Shown here one piece after another: positions 6,834-14,753 of a stretch of 28,492 nt of DNA. The stretch is from positions 1-28,492 of the forward strand of contig DATBMA010000019.1 in assembly GCA_036555105.1 (NCBI GenBank), read 5' to 3'. Position numbers and translations under genes: made by a program. This DNA comes from DATBMA01 sp036555105. GTDB lineage: Bacteria > Actinomycetota > Acidimicrobiia > Spongiisociales > ZC4RG35. The notes below the pieces were generated by a model, which saw only the letters and a program-made list of their open reading frames with translations, was not told the origin of the DNA and did no database searches. How positions within the stretch are numbered: position 1 is the stretch's first letter; each line of letters opens with the position of its first letter.

Positions 6834-8272
6834 CCGAGTTGAGCGCGCTTGGAGGGCCTGATTCCGGAGCCCGGTAGGGCGATTTGCTCGACGAAGTGCT
6901 CCAGCTGGCGGAGGGTCCGCACCTCGAAAACCCCGTCGCAATAGGGCGAATAGCGGCTCATTACCGAGTCGCCTGTGTCCCAGTACGACCTCGGCTCGGG
7001 GTTTAGCCAGTATGTGGCCCTGGTCCTGGCCGACAGATCCCCCAACAATTCGGCCCGAGCGGGCCGATAGTTGTTGCGGGCGTCGCCGGTGACGATCAGC
7101 GTGGTGCGAGGGGTGACCTCCGACCGGTATCGCTCCAAGAAGCGCTCGAGGGAGTTCCCGTAGTCGGAGTGGCCGTCCAGCCAGACCACCTCGGCCTCGG
7201 TGGCAATGTGGATCATGGCTTCGGCGAAGTCGACCCCCGGGCCGAAGTGGCGAGTCACCTCGTCCACAGTGTCTATGAAGACGAACGAACGCAGCTTCGA
7301 GAACTGCGACGCCATGGCGTAGGTGAACTGCAAGGTGAACCGGGCGAAAGTGGCCATCGAACCGGACACGTCGCACAGCAGCATCACCTCCGGGCGATGA
7401 GGGCGAGGGGTCCGGAAAATCGGCTCCATCGGCACCCCGCCCGCGGCGAGGGACCTCCGCATCGTGCGGCGAAAGTCGAGGCGTCCCTCACGCCGCCGAC
7501 GGCGGCGGCGGGCCAGGCGGGCCGCCAGCTTGCGGGTGAGGGGCTCGATCACATCTTCCAGCTGACGGAGGTCGTCACGATTGGAGTGCATGAGGTCGAG
7601 GTCCTCCGCCAGGGGTTGTCTGAGCGTCCTCGCCACCGACTCCCTCCCCCGATCAGCCACCAGCCTCCGGCGGATCTCGGCCTCGATCTCGGCCCGCAGC
7701 CTCCCCAGCCGACTCTCCACCTCTTCGTCCACCAGCCTCTTCTCCAGCGCCGAGTCGGGGTCGATGCCCGCCGACAAGTCACTTCGGAGCTCGGAACGCA
7801 GCTGGTCCATGTCGAGGCGCCGCATCGTCCTGAACAGGTAATAGGTCCCCCCCACAGGCCGGCCCGGCTCCATCCCCGCCAGCTCATCGACTGCCCTCCG
7901 GGCGGCCTCCATGAGTGCGGCCAGGTCACCGGCCAGGAGCGCGTCGAGGACCGACTGCGTGAGATCGGCGTCGCCACCGGAAGCTCGGCCCGGGCCGGAT
8001 TCGGTGCGCAGCCCGCCTTCTCCGGTCGACTGGTGGTCACCCCCTTCCGGGATCCGGCGTTGCAGTGCGAAGAACACCTCGAAGGCGGTCTCGAAGGCGG
8101 GCAGGTGACGGCTGTTCTTGACGAGGGTGGCCCCGAGGGTTGCCTTCAGGGCCTGCCGGTCCCCGACGTCGATCACCCCGACTGCCCGCATGGCGTCGAG
8201 GCCCTCGACCATCGACACCGGGATGCCGACCGCCCTCAGTTCGGCGATGAAGTCGGTTAGGAGGTCCAGCAC
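6815..8272 (-). CDS. CoxE-like VWA-domain protein
   Basis: A 485-residue protein. The N-terminal half is a charged helical region with a linker of mixed Gly and acidic residues and a basic patch (RRRRRRREGRLDF). The C-terminal half is a von Willebrand A domain whose metal-site motif DVSGS begins at about D301, with VTGDARNN as the later metal-site loop. This is the layout of CoxE-like VWA proteins, which work with MoxR/CoxD ATPases as chaperones inserting metals or maturing enzyme complexes. The ATPase partner is the next gene upstream (3-base gap). No CO-dehydrogenase or other obvious client gene is nearby, so the target is unknown. The start is GTG. Confidence 0.85.
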   Translation of the reverse strand: MLDLLTDFIAELRAVGIPVSMVEGLDAMRAVGVIDVGDRQALKATLGATLVKNSRHLPAFETAFEVFFALQRRIPEGGDHQSTGEGGLRTESGPGRASGGDADLTQSVLDALLAGDLAALMEAARRAVDELAGMEPGRPVGGTYYLFRTMRRLDMDQLRSELRSDLSAGIDPDSALEKRLVDEEVESRLGRLRAEIEAEIRRRLVADRGRESVARTLRQPLAEDLDLMHSNRDDLRQLEDVIEPLTRKLAARLARRRRRRREGRLDFRRTMRRSLAAGGVPMEPIFRTPRPHRPEVMLLCDVSGSMATFARFTLQFTYAMASQFSKLRSFVFIDTVDEVTRHFGPGVDFAEAMIHIATEAEVVWLDGHSDYGNSLERFLERYRSEVTPRTTLIVTGDARNNYRPARAELLGDLSARTRATYWLNPEPRSYWDTGDSVMSRYSPYCDGVFEVRTLRQLEHFVEQIALPGSGIRPSKRAQLGLSTGR

Positions 8273-8275
8273 GGC

Positions 8276-9136
8276 TCAGCCGGCTGCCAGCTCGAGTTCC
8301 TTGGCGGTCTTCTCGATGTCGGCCTGGTACTTGAGGAGCACGTGGAGGGTCCCGTTGATCGCCTCCTCATCGACGTGCTCGACGGCGAGCGCCAGAAGTG
8401 TTCGGGCCCAGTCGATCGACTCCGACACCGAGGGCGGTTTCTTCAAGTCCAGCGCCCGGATCGACCTCACCACTCGGGCGACCTGATCCGCCAGGGTCGC
8501 CGGCAGGCCCGGAATACGATGCAGGAGGATCTCCTTCTCGCGTTCGGCATCCGGGTACCCGATGTGAAGGAACAGGCAGCGGCGCTTGAGGGCTTCCGAC
8601 AACTCCCTCGTGTTGTTGGAGGTGAGCACGACCATCGGCACGCTGGAGGCCCGCACCGTCCCCAGCTCCGGGATCGACACCTGGAAGTCGGACAACACCT
8701 CGAGCAGCAAGGCCTCCGTCTCCACTTCGACCCGGTCCACCTCATCGATCAGCAGGACGACCGGCTCCGGCGACCTGATCGCCTCCAGCAGCGGCCGGGT
8801 CAGGAGAAACTCCTCTCCGAAGATGTCATCTTCGAGCTTGGACCACTCATGATCGCGATCGGACTGGATGCGCAGCAGCTGCTTCTTGTAGTTCCACTCG
8901 TATAAGGCCTTGGCCTCATCGAGACCCTCGTAGCACTGCAGCCTGATCAGTCGCCGCCCGGAGATCACCGCCAGGGACTTGGCGAGCTCGGTCTTGCCGA
9001 CCCCGGCCGGTCCCTCCACCAGGATCGGCTTCTGGAGCCGATCGGCCAGGAAGACGACCTGGGCGATGCGCTCGTCCGCCAGGTAGTCGGCCTCCGCCAG
9101 GGCCGATGCCACCACCTTGGGATCGGTGAACTCCAT
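8276..9136 (-). CDS. MoxR-type AAA+ ATPase (CoxD-like)
   Basis: A 286-residue AAA+ ATPase. Walker A GPAGVGKT has its Lys at residue 48, Walker B VVLLIDEVD has D131/E132, sensor 1 lies in LTSNNTREL (N174), and the arginine-finger region is ALKRRCLFL. The family couples ATP hydrolysis to remodelling of VWA-partner complexes. The partner is the following gene, as in CoxD/CoxE and MoxR/VWA pairs. The start is ATG 9134-9136, 10 bases after the obg stop, so the gene may be read from the rplU-rpmA-obg transcript. The ribosome site is weak. Confidence 0.9.
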   Translation of the reverse strand: MEFTDPKVVASALAEADYLADERIAQVVFLADRLQKPILVEGPAGVGKTELAKSLAVISGRRLIRLQCYEGLDEAKALYEWNYKKQLLRIQSDRDHEWSKLEDDIFGEEFLLTRPLLEAIRSPEPVVLLIDEVDRVEVETEALLLEVLSDFQVSIPELGTVRASSVPMVVLTSNNTRELSEALKRRCLFLHIGYPDAEREKEILLHRIPGLPATLADQVARVVRSIRALDLKKPPSVSESIDWARTLLALAVEHVDEEAINGTLHVLLKYQADIEKTAKELELAAG

Positions 9137-9146
9137 GCTCGTGAGG

Positions 9147-10418
9147 TTAGAGGTGGGTGTGGCCCAGCTCGGGAGCGGTTTCAGAAGGCTGGAACTCGAA
9201 CTCCAACTCGCCGATGCGCACCGTGTCGCCTGGCGCTGCCCCCGCCGCCTCGAGCGCCTTGTCGACCCCGAGCTTTCGCAGGCGGTCGGCTGCCATTGCC
9301 GCCGCAGAAGCCACGGTGAGGTCGGCGAAGGCGACCGCTCTCAAGGCTGCCCTGCCTTCCACGATCCACCCCGGCCCGTCTCGCTTGACGGCGAAGTCGT
9401 CCTCGACCGGCCGATGGAGCAGGTAGCCGGGACGGTCAGGTGAGACCCGCCGTGACTCTTCCACCATTGCTGCCACCAGGTGCAGGAACTCAGTGAGTCC
9501 GTCGCCTGTGAGCGATGAGAGACCTATCGCATCCGGCATCGACGACAGCGCCTCGGCGGCCTCGGCCAGGTCCATCTTCCCGATCACCGCGAGGCGGGGC
9601 CGGTCCAGCAGGTCGGGCTGATACCGCTCAAGCTCTCCGAGCAGGATGCGCAGCTGCTCGGCAGGGGCATGTTCCTGCAATGGCGAAGGGTCGAGCAGCA
9701 CCACAAGGGCTCGGGCTCGCTCGACGTGGCGGAGGAACTCATGCCCGAGTCCCTTTCCGGCGGCGGCGCCTTCGATCAGCCCGGGGATATCGGCCAATAC
9801 GAACTCGCGGTCGTCGAAGCTAACCACCCCGAGGTGCGGGCTCAGGGTGGTGAACGGATAGTCGGCGATCTTGGGCTTGGCAGCGGACACCCGGGAGATC
9901 AGGGTGGACTTGCCCGCATTCGGAAAGCCGATCAGGGCTGCATCTGCCGCCAGCTTGAGCTCGAGCGTGAACCAGGCCTCGGGGCCGTACTCACCCTGCT
10001 CGGCGATCTCGGGGGCGCGCAGTGCAGGCGACACGAAATCGGCGTTGCCACGGCCGCCCCGCCCGCCCCTCAGCACCACCACCTCGCTGCCGGCCTCGAC
10101 CAGGTCGGCCAGCACGGTCCCGTCCTGCTCGGCCACCACCGTCCCCAACGGTACCGACAGCACCAGATCCGATCCGCGTTTGCCGTGACGGAGATCGCCG
10201 GAGCCGTGGGTGCCGTCGCCCGCGCGGTGGTGGGGCCGGCGGTCGTATCGGAGGAGTGTGGCGACACTGGGGTCGGCGCGAAGGATCACGTCGCCCCCGC
10301 CACCGCCGGTGCCGCCTTGGGGCTTTCCCCGCGGCTTGCCCCGCATGCGCGCGAAGGAGACAACTCCGGCCCCACCGTCACCGGCTCGAAGGTGTACCCG
10401 GACCCGGTCGACGAACAC
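9147..10418 (-). CDS. obg: GTPase Obg/CgtA
   Basis: A 423-residue GTPase that binds the 50S subunit and takes part in ribosome assembly and stress control. The N-terminal Gly-rich Obg fold is clear (GDGGAGVVSFAR, GGTGGGGGDV, GGRGGRGNADF). The G domain follows with GFPNAGKST (G1), DIPGLIEGA (G3) and IGKMD (G4), and then a C-terminal OCT domain, as is usual in actinobacteria. The start is GTG 10416-10418, 6 bases after the rpmA stop, giving the canonical MFVDRVRVHLRAGDGG. The order rplU-rpmA-obg is widely conserved. Confidence 0.97.
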   Translation of the reverse strand: MFVDRVRVHLRAGDGGAGVVSFARMRGKPRGKPQGGTGGGGGDVILRADPSVATLLRYDRRPHHRAGDGTHGSGDLRHGKRGSDLVLSVPLGTVVAEQDGTVLADLVEAGSEVVVLRGGRGGRGNADFVSPALRAPEIAEQGEYGPEAWFTLELKLAADAALIGFPNAGKSTLISRVSAAKPKIADYPFTTLSPHLGVVSFDDREFVLADIPGLIEGAAAGKGLGHEFLRHVERARALVVLLDPSPLQEHAPAEQLRILLGELERYQPDLLDRPRLAVIGKMDLAEAAEALSSMPDAIGLSSLTGDGLTEFLHLVAAMVEESRRVSPDRPGYLLHRPVEDDFAVKRDGPGWIVEGRAALRAVAFADLTVASAAAMAADRLRKLGVDKALEAAGAAPGDTVRIGELEFEFQPSETAPELGHTHL

Positions 10419-10424
10419 CGACCC

Positions 10425-10676
10425 TCAGTCGGCGATGACGCTCACCTGGCGTCGGTTGTCGCGCTGGCCGAAGCGAATGGTCCCCGCTTTGAGGGCGAAG
10501 AGGGTGTCGTCACTGCCGCGCCCGACATTCTCACCAGGGTGGATGTGGGTGCCCCGCTGGCGCACGATGATCGCTCCGGCGGAGACGGCCTGACCATCGA
10601 ACACCTTCGCCCCGAGGCGCTTGGCCTGGGAATCTCGGCCGTTCTTGGAGGATCCACCTGCTTTGGTCTTGGACAT
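10425..10676 (-). CDS. rpmA: 50S ribosomal protein L27
   Basis: An 83-residue protein with the L27 hallmarks: an N-terminal Lys/Gly/Ser-rich tail that reaches the peptidyl-transferase centre (KAGGSSKNGRDSQAKRLG), the VIIxRQRGTxxHPGxNVGxG-type core (AIIVRQRGTHIHPGENVGRG) and a closing strand with FALKAGTIRFG. It lies 3 bases after rplU and 6 bases before obg. There is no N-terminal cleavage extension of the Firmicutes type. Confidence 0.98.
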   Translation of the reverse strand: MSKTKAGGSSKNGRDSQAKRLGAKVFDGQAVSAGAIIVRQRGTHIHPGENVGRGSDDTLFALKAGTIRFGQRDNRRQVSVIAD

Positions 10677-10679
10677 GAC

Positions 10680-11066
10680 TCACTCCTCCGCTTCGGCGGG
10701 CTCGGCCGGCTGTGCAGCCGCCGGTGCTGCCGCCTTCTTGCGGGTCGACTTGGGCTTGCCGACCGCGATCCCGGTAATCCGCAGCCGGGTGTGGACCTGA
10801 CGGTGACCCATCCGCCGGCTGTACCCGGACTTGTTCTTGTACTTGAAGATGTCGACCTTCTCGCCCTTGGACTCGCCCAGGACCTCAGCGGTCACGGAGG
10901 CCGCCGCCAGGGCTCCGCGGTCGGAGACCGCCTTGCCGTTGGCGTCCACGACCAAGAGGGGGACAAAGGAAACCGTGTCGGAGGCGTCCTTGAGACGCTC
11001 GACTTCGATGATGTCTCCTTCGCGCACCTTGGCCTGTTTGCCTCCGGTGCGGATGATGGCGTACAT
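10680..11066 (-). CDS. rplU: 50S ribosomal protein L21
   Basis: A 128-residue L21. It begins MYAIIRTGGKQAKVREGD and contains the conserved FKYKNKSGYSRRMGHRQ RNA-binding segment. The last 22 residues are a low-complexity Lys/Ala/Pro/Glu tail beyond the usual length of about 103 residues. Such tails are seen in actinobacterial ribosomal proteins. The start ATG 11064-11066 has GAGG 9 bases upstream. It is the first gene of the rplU-rpmA-obg unit, with its own likely promoter. Confidence 0.97.
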   Translation of the reverse strand: MYAIIRTGGKQAKVREGDIIEVERLKDASDTVSFVPLLVVDANGKAVSDRGALAAASVTAEVLGESKGEKVDIFKYKNKSGYSRRMGHRQVHTRLRITGIAVGKPKSTRKKAAAPAAAQPAEPAEAEE

Positions 11067-11097
11067 GACGAAAAACCTCGGAGATGGGAGAGACGGG

Positions 11098-11103
11098 ATT
11101 GTA
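11098..11103 (-). promoter_or_regulatory. Probable -10 box of the rplU operon
   Basis: On the minus strand TACAAT lies about 31 bases before the rplU start, a close match to the TAnnnT consensus. No good -35 hexamer is visible at 16-18 bases. Just upstream, AGGGCC-G-GGCCCT (11131-11143) overlaps the rne stop and could end or slow rne transcription. Confidence 0.45.
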
Positions 11104-11141
11104 GCGCCCGGTAGGGGTTGCCAGTCCGTCAGGGCCGGGCC

Positions 11142-12698
11142 CTAGGACTCCCCGTTCGGCGAGAGCGGGCTGAGAGCCGGGATGCCCTGAGTGGCGGCCT
11201 CCTCGTGCAACAGCACGCCGCGGCCGCTGCAGGTGGGGCAGACCTCTGAGAAAGTCTCCAGCAAGCCGGCCGAGACGTTTTTCCTGGTCATCTCCACCAG
11301 TCCCAGATAGGAGACGTCGAAGACCTGGGTCCTCGTCTTGTCCTTGGCCAGGGTCTCGCGAAGGCGGCGGAGCACCTTGGACTGGTTCTCCTCCGACTCC
11401 ATGTCGATGAAGTCGATGACGATGATCCCGCCGATGTCGCGCAGCCGGAGCTGGCGGCCGATCTCCTCGGCGGCCTCCAGGTTGTTCTGGAGGACGGTTT
11501 CCTCGAGGCTCGACGAGCCCACGAAGCGGCCGGTGTTCACGTCGATGACTGTCAGGGCCTCGGTCCGGTCCATGACCAGGTGGCCGCCGGAGGGGAGGTA
11601 GACCTTCCGTTCGAGGGCTTTGCGGAGCTGATCCTCGACGTGGTAGCGCTCGAAGAGGCCCATCTCGTCCTCGTACAGCTGCACCTTGGGGACCAGGTCG
11701 ACCGCGGTCGCTCCCAGGTAGTCGATCACGTGCTGATAGGCGGCCGCATCGTCGATCAGGAGGCGGCGAAAGTCGGGGGTGAAGTGCTCGCGGATCACCC
11801 TGATGAGGAGATCCGGCTCCTGGTAGACCAGGCGGGGGGCGCCGCCTGAGGCTGCGTCCTCTTTGATCTTCTCCCATGCCCGTACCAAGCGGTCGATGTC
11901 GGCGGTGATCTCCTCGTCGCCGGCGTGAGCAGCGGCAGTGCGGACGATCACCCCGTACCCGGCCGGCTTCACCTTGGCGATGACATCGCGGAGGCGGTCA
12001 CGGTCGTGGTCGGGAAGCCGCCGGCTGATACCCTGGTTCTCTCCACCGGGGAGCAGGACCAGATCACGGCCCGGCAAAGAGGGAAGCCCCGTCAAACGGG
12101 CCCCCTTCGCCCCCATGGCATCCTTGACCACCTGCACCAGGACCTCGGAGCTCTCGGCCACCGCCTCTTCGATGCGAGGCTGGCGATTGCCGAACTTGGC
12201 CTGGTCGACGGATATGTCCGCTGCGTACAAGACCCCGTTCTTGGCTGCGCCGAAGTCGATGAAGGCCGCCTCCATGCCGGGAAGGACGTTGCGGACCTTG
12301 CCGAGATAGATGTTGCCGACCAACGACTGGCTGTCGCCCCTGGCCACGTAGTGCTCGACCAGTACCGGCCCCTCCAGGATGACCACCTGGGTCTGGTGGG
12401 GCAGGACCCTGACCAGCATCTGCTTTCTGGCCGACTCGACCGGGACGATGATCTCGTCCTCGGGGGGACGGGTCCTGGCCCGGGTCGTCTGGACCCTGGC
12501 GCGGTTCTCCCTCGGCTTGGATTCTCTACGGGACTTGGACTTGTTCTTGGATGGTTCCTGGGTGCGGGCCGGTTCTACGACCCTGCGGACCTCGACCGTG
12601 TCCTTCCCGTGACGGACGGTCTTGCTCTCTTCGATCACGCCCGACTCGGTTGAGCCGCGCCTGATCACCTCTGGTGAACGCTTGCGAAACAGTGCCAT
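11142..12698 (-). CDS. rne: Ribonuclease E/G family endoribonuclease
   Basis: A 518-residue RNase E/G. A basic, Arg/Lys-rich N-terminal extension of about 90 residues precedes the catalytic region. The S1 domain contains GNIYLGKVRNVLPGMEAAFIDFG, the metal-site segments are VIDVNTGRFVG and IVIDFIDM, and the Zn-link motif CPTCSGRG lies near the C-terminus. It cuts single-stranded AU-rich RNA in mRNA decay and rRNA processing. The start ATG 12696-12698 has AGGAG 9 bases upstream. It precedes rplU, a common actinobacterial order. A 5' leader with two hairpins is described separately. Whether to call it RNase E or G cannot be settled from length alone. Confidence 0.94.
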   Translation of the reverse strand: MALFRKRSPEVIRRGSTESGVIEESKTVRHGKDTVEVRRVVEPARTQEPSKNKSKSRRESKPRENRARVQTTRARTRPPEDEIIVPVESARKQMLVRVLPHQTQVVILEGPVLVEHYVARGDSQSLVGNIYLGKVRNVLPGMEAAFIDFGAAKNGVLYAADISVDQAKFGNRQPRIEEAVAESSEVLVQVVKDAMGAKGARLTGLPSLPGRDLVLLPGGENQGISRRLPDHDRDRLRDVIAKVKPAGYGVIVRTAAAHAGDEEITADIDRLVRAWEKIKEDAASGGAPRLVYQEPDLLIRVIREHFTPDFRRLLIDDAAAYQHVIDYLGATAVDLVPKVQLYEDEMGLFERYHVEDQLRKALERKVYLPSGGHLVMDRTEALTVIDVNTGRFVGSSSLEETVLQNNLEAAEEIGRQLRLRDIGGIIVIDFIDMESEENQSKVLRRLRETLAKDKTRTQVFDVSYLGLVEMTRKNVSAGLLETFSEVCPTCSGRGVLLHEEAATQGIPALSPLSPNGES

Positions 12699-13034
12699 GA
12701 ATGGCGACTCCTGGTCTCATGCTCGGGGGAGCCGACTTCATCGGAGATGGGCTCCCGGGGTGGTGAAGCCGGACACCCTGCTGCCGCCCGAGTCCTGGGC
12801 TCGTCGGCATTGCTGTCTCCACGAAGGGAGGGCACTCGATGATGAGTAGGGGCGTCACGGCTCCGTCAAAACGAAGGGGGCCGCGCGAAAACGCGGCGAC
12901 ATTCAATCTAGCACCGCTGGAGCGGAGTTCTCCCATTGGTTCCCTGACTCCGCATCATCAGATCGGGACTTTGGACCCTGGGCAGGCTCGGGCATGGTCG
13001 CCACGATGACCTCGAGCCGAAACAGGAGGTCAGA
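12699..13034. promoter_or_regulatory. 336-base divergent region: rne leader hairpins and alcohol-dehydrogenase promoter region
   Basis: No gene is apparent here. Read on the minus strand, the future rne leader contains a perfect GCCGCG/CGCGGC stem (12880-12897) and, 28 bases before the rne start, a GGGAGCC/GGCTCCC stem (12727-12733 with 12750-12756). An alternative CCGA/TCGG pairing lies inside the second stem. A TTGACG with a nearby TACTCA lies on the minus strand near 12842-12869, a possible but poorly spaced promoter. On the plus side only the AGGAGGT ribosome site of the dehydrogenase (13024-13030) is clear. Confidence 0.4.
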
Positions 13035-14093
13035 TTGAAGGCCCTACGCCTACTCGAATGGAAGTCCAAGCCGCAGCTCGTCGATGTCGATGAGCCGGCG
13101 GCCGGCCCTGGCCAGGTCGTCATCAAGATCGGAGGGGCGGGCGCCTGCCATTCCGACCTCCATCTGATGAACGAGTTCGAGGCGGGGCTCCTGCCCTGGA
13201 ACCCGCCTTTCACCCTCGGACATGAGAATGCCGGCTGGGTGCACGCTCTGGGTGACGGGGTGTCGGACTTGGCCATCGGCCAAGCCGTCGCGGTGTACGG
13301 CCCCTGGGGTTGCGGGAAGTGTGCCCGCTGCAGGATGGGCATCGAGACTTACTGTGACAACCTCGCCGAGGCTCCTGTGCCAGGTGGCGGCGGCGGCCTG
13401 GGTCTGGACGGCGGGATGGCCGAGTACATGCTCGTTCCCAGCTCACGTTTCCTGGTCCCGTTGCCCGACACCCTCGATCCAGCCCATGCCGCTCCCCTGA
13501 CGGACGCCGGCCTCACGCCATATCACGCCATCCGTCGCTCGCTTCAGAAGCTGACCCCGGAAGCCACCGCAGTGGTGATCGGAGTCGGAGGCCTGGGCCA
13601 CATGGGAGTCCAAGTCCTCAAGGCACTCACAGCATCAAGGGTGATAGCCGTCGACACACGCGAGGCGGCGCTGAAGCTGGCGGAGCATGACGGGGCGGAC
13701 CTGGTGCTGGAGTCCGATGAAGACACTGCTGAGAAGATCCGCCAGGCAACTCAGGGCCGTGGCGCCGACGTGGTCCTCGACTTCGTCGGATCCGACGCCA
13801 CTCTGAAGCTGGGAGCTGGAGCCACACGCTCACTCGGCGACCTGACGATCGTCGGGATTGCCGGCGGCACTTTGCCGGTGTCCTTCTTCTCCCTCCGCTA
13901 TGAGGTGAGCGTCCAGACCACGTACTGGGGAACTCGCCCCGAACTCGTCGAGCTGCTGGACCTTGGAGGCCGCAAACTCGTGGAGTCGCGAGTCACCAAG
14001 TTCAGGCTGAGTGAGGCGACCGAGGCGTACGAGGCTCTCCAGTCGGGTGCAATCGAAGGAAGGGCAGTAGTCGTTCCCGATTCCTCGTTCTGA
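13035..14093 (+). CDS. Zinc-dependent NAD(P)-alcohol dehydrogenase
   Basis: A 352-residue medium-chain dehydrogenase. Catalytic zinc ligands are visible as C38 in ACHSD, H63-E64 in GHE and Asp in place of the third Cys (LTDAGLT). The structural zinc loop has four cysteines (C93, C96, C99, C107). The Rossmann motif is VIGVGGLGHMG, followed by the acidic end of the second strand (AVDTRE), which favours NAD. It resembles the group of NAD-dependent alcohol dehydrogenases with a GHENAGWV motif; the substrate is unknown. The start is TTG with AGGAGGT 4 bases upstream, giving the expected MKALRLLEW. It is the only plus-strand gene between rne and the tdk-rod cluster. Confidence 0.9.
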   Translation: MKALRLLEWKSKPQLVDVDEPAAGPGQVVIKIGGAGACHSDLHLMNEFEAGLLPWNPPFTLGHENAGWVHALGDGVSDLAIGQAVAVYGPWGCGKCARCRMGIETYCDNLAEAPVPGGGGGLGLDGGMAEYMLVPSSRFLVPLPDTLDPAHAAPLTDAGLTPYHAIRRSLQKLTPEATAVVIGVGGLGHMGVQVLKALTASRVIAVDTREAALKLAEHDGADLVLESDEDTAEKIRQATQGRGADVVLDFVGSDATLKLGAGATRSLGDLTIVGIAGGTLPVSFFSLRYEVSVQTTYWGTRPELVELLDLGGRKLVESRVTKFRLSEATEAYEALQSGAIEGRAVVVPDSSF

Positions 14094-14095
14094 GC

Positions 14096-14157
14096 CCTGC
14101 TCGAGCTGATAGCAGCGGGGCGGATCGGAGTCTCGGCTCCGGTCGGCCCCGAGCAGG
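14096..14157. terminator. Nested-hairpin bidirectional terminator
   Basis: Between the convergent dehydrogenase and tdk genes an outer stem CCTGCTCG/CGAGCAGG (14096-14103 with 14150-14157) encloses GATCGGAG/CTCCGGTC (14123-14130 with 14137-14144). A GGGGC/GCCCC pairing (14117-14121 with 14146-14150) is a possible alternative. It starts 3 bases after one stop codon and ends 12 bases from the other. There is no long T-tract on either side. Confidence 0.6.
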
Positions 14158-14168
14158 TTCAGCGACCC

Positions 14169-14753
14169 TCAGCCGAGGTCGAGGGCAGGTTGCTCGGCCT
14201 CGTCCGGTGTGTAGCAGAACCGGCAGCGGGCCTCGTAGGAGCCCTGGGCTCCGAGGACCACCAACTGGTCCGAGCGGACGATCCGCTGGGTGTAGAGGGC
14301 GGGCCCGCCGCAGCGATGGCAGACAGCCAGCATCTTCGTCACATACTCGGCTCGCTGGCTCAGGGTGGGGATGGGCTCGAAAGGGCGCCTGAGGTAGTCG
14401 GTGTCGAGCCCGGCGATGATCACCTGGCGGCCGGCCGCGGCCAGCTGCTCGGCGACCTCGATCAGGCCCTCGTCGAAGAACTGGCCCTCGTCGATGCCGA
14501 CCACCTGGGTGGCGTCGTCCAGCTTCCGTAGCAACTCGACAGAGTCCTCCACCGGCTCCGCCTCGACTGAGAGCTGGGAGTGACTGACCACCTGCTCATC
14601 GCCGTATCGATCATCGAGCCTGGGCTTGAAGGTCTGGACGGGGATACGGGCGATTCGGGACCGGGTGACCCGCCTGATCAGCTCCTCGCTCTTGCCCGAG
14701 AACATCGGTCCGCATATGACCTCCACCCAGCCGTCCTGGGGGCGGCGAAGCAT
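14169..14753 (-). CDS. tdk: Thymidine kinase (type II)
   Basis: A 194-residue type II thymidine kinase of the salvage pathway. The P-loop is GPMFSGKS (15-22), the Walker B-like segment is VVGIDEGQFF, the lasso loop carries CHRCGG and CRFC as zinc ligands, and the substrate loop includes GSYEARC. The start ATG shares one base with the rodA stop (TGATG), so it is coupled to the rod-shape operon. This is an unusual partner for tdk, and the link may be only positional. Confidence 0.96.
   Translation of the reverse strand: MLRRPQDGWVEVICGPMFSGKSEELIRRVTRSRIARIPVQTFKPRLDDRYGDEQVVSHSQLSVEAEPVEDSVELLRKLDDATQVVGIDEGQFFDEGLIEVAEQLAAAGRQVIIAGLDTDYLRRPFEPIPTLSQRAEYVTKMLAVCHRCGGPALYTQRIVRSDQLVVLGAQGSYEARCRFCYTPDEAEQPALDLG

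Noticed and set aside
9669..11114. A 481-codon open frame on the plus strand across obg, rpmA and rplU
   Set aside because: It is antisense to three clearly conserved genes, is low-complexity Gly/Leu/Arg/Asp typical of high-GC shadow frames, and has no ribosome site or family motif.
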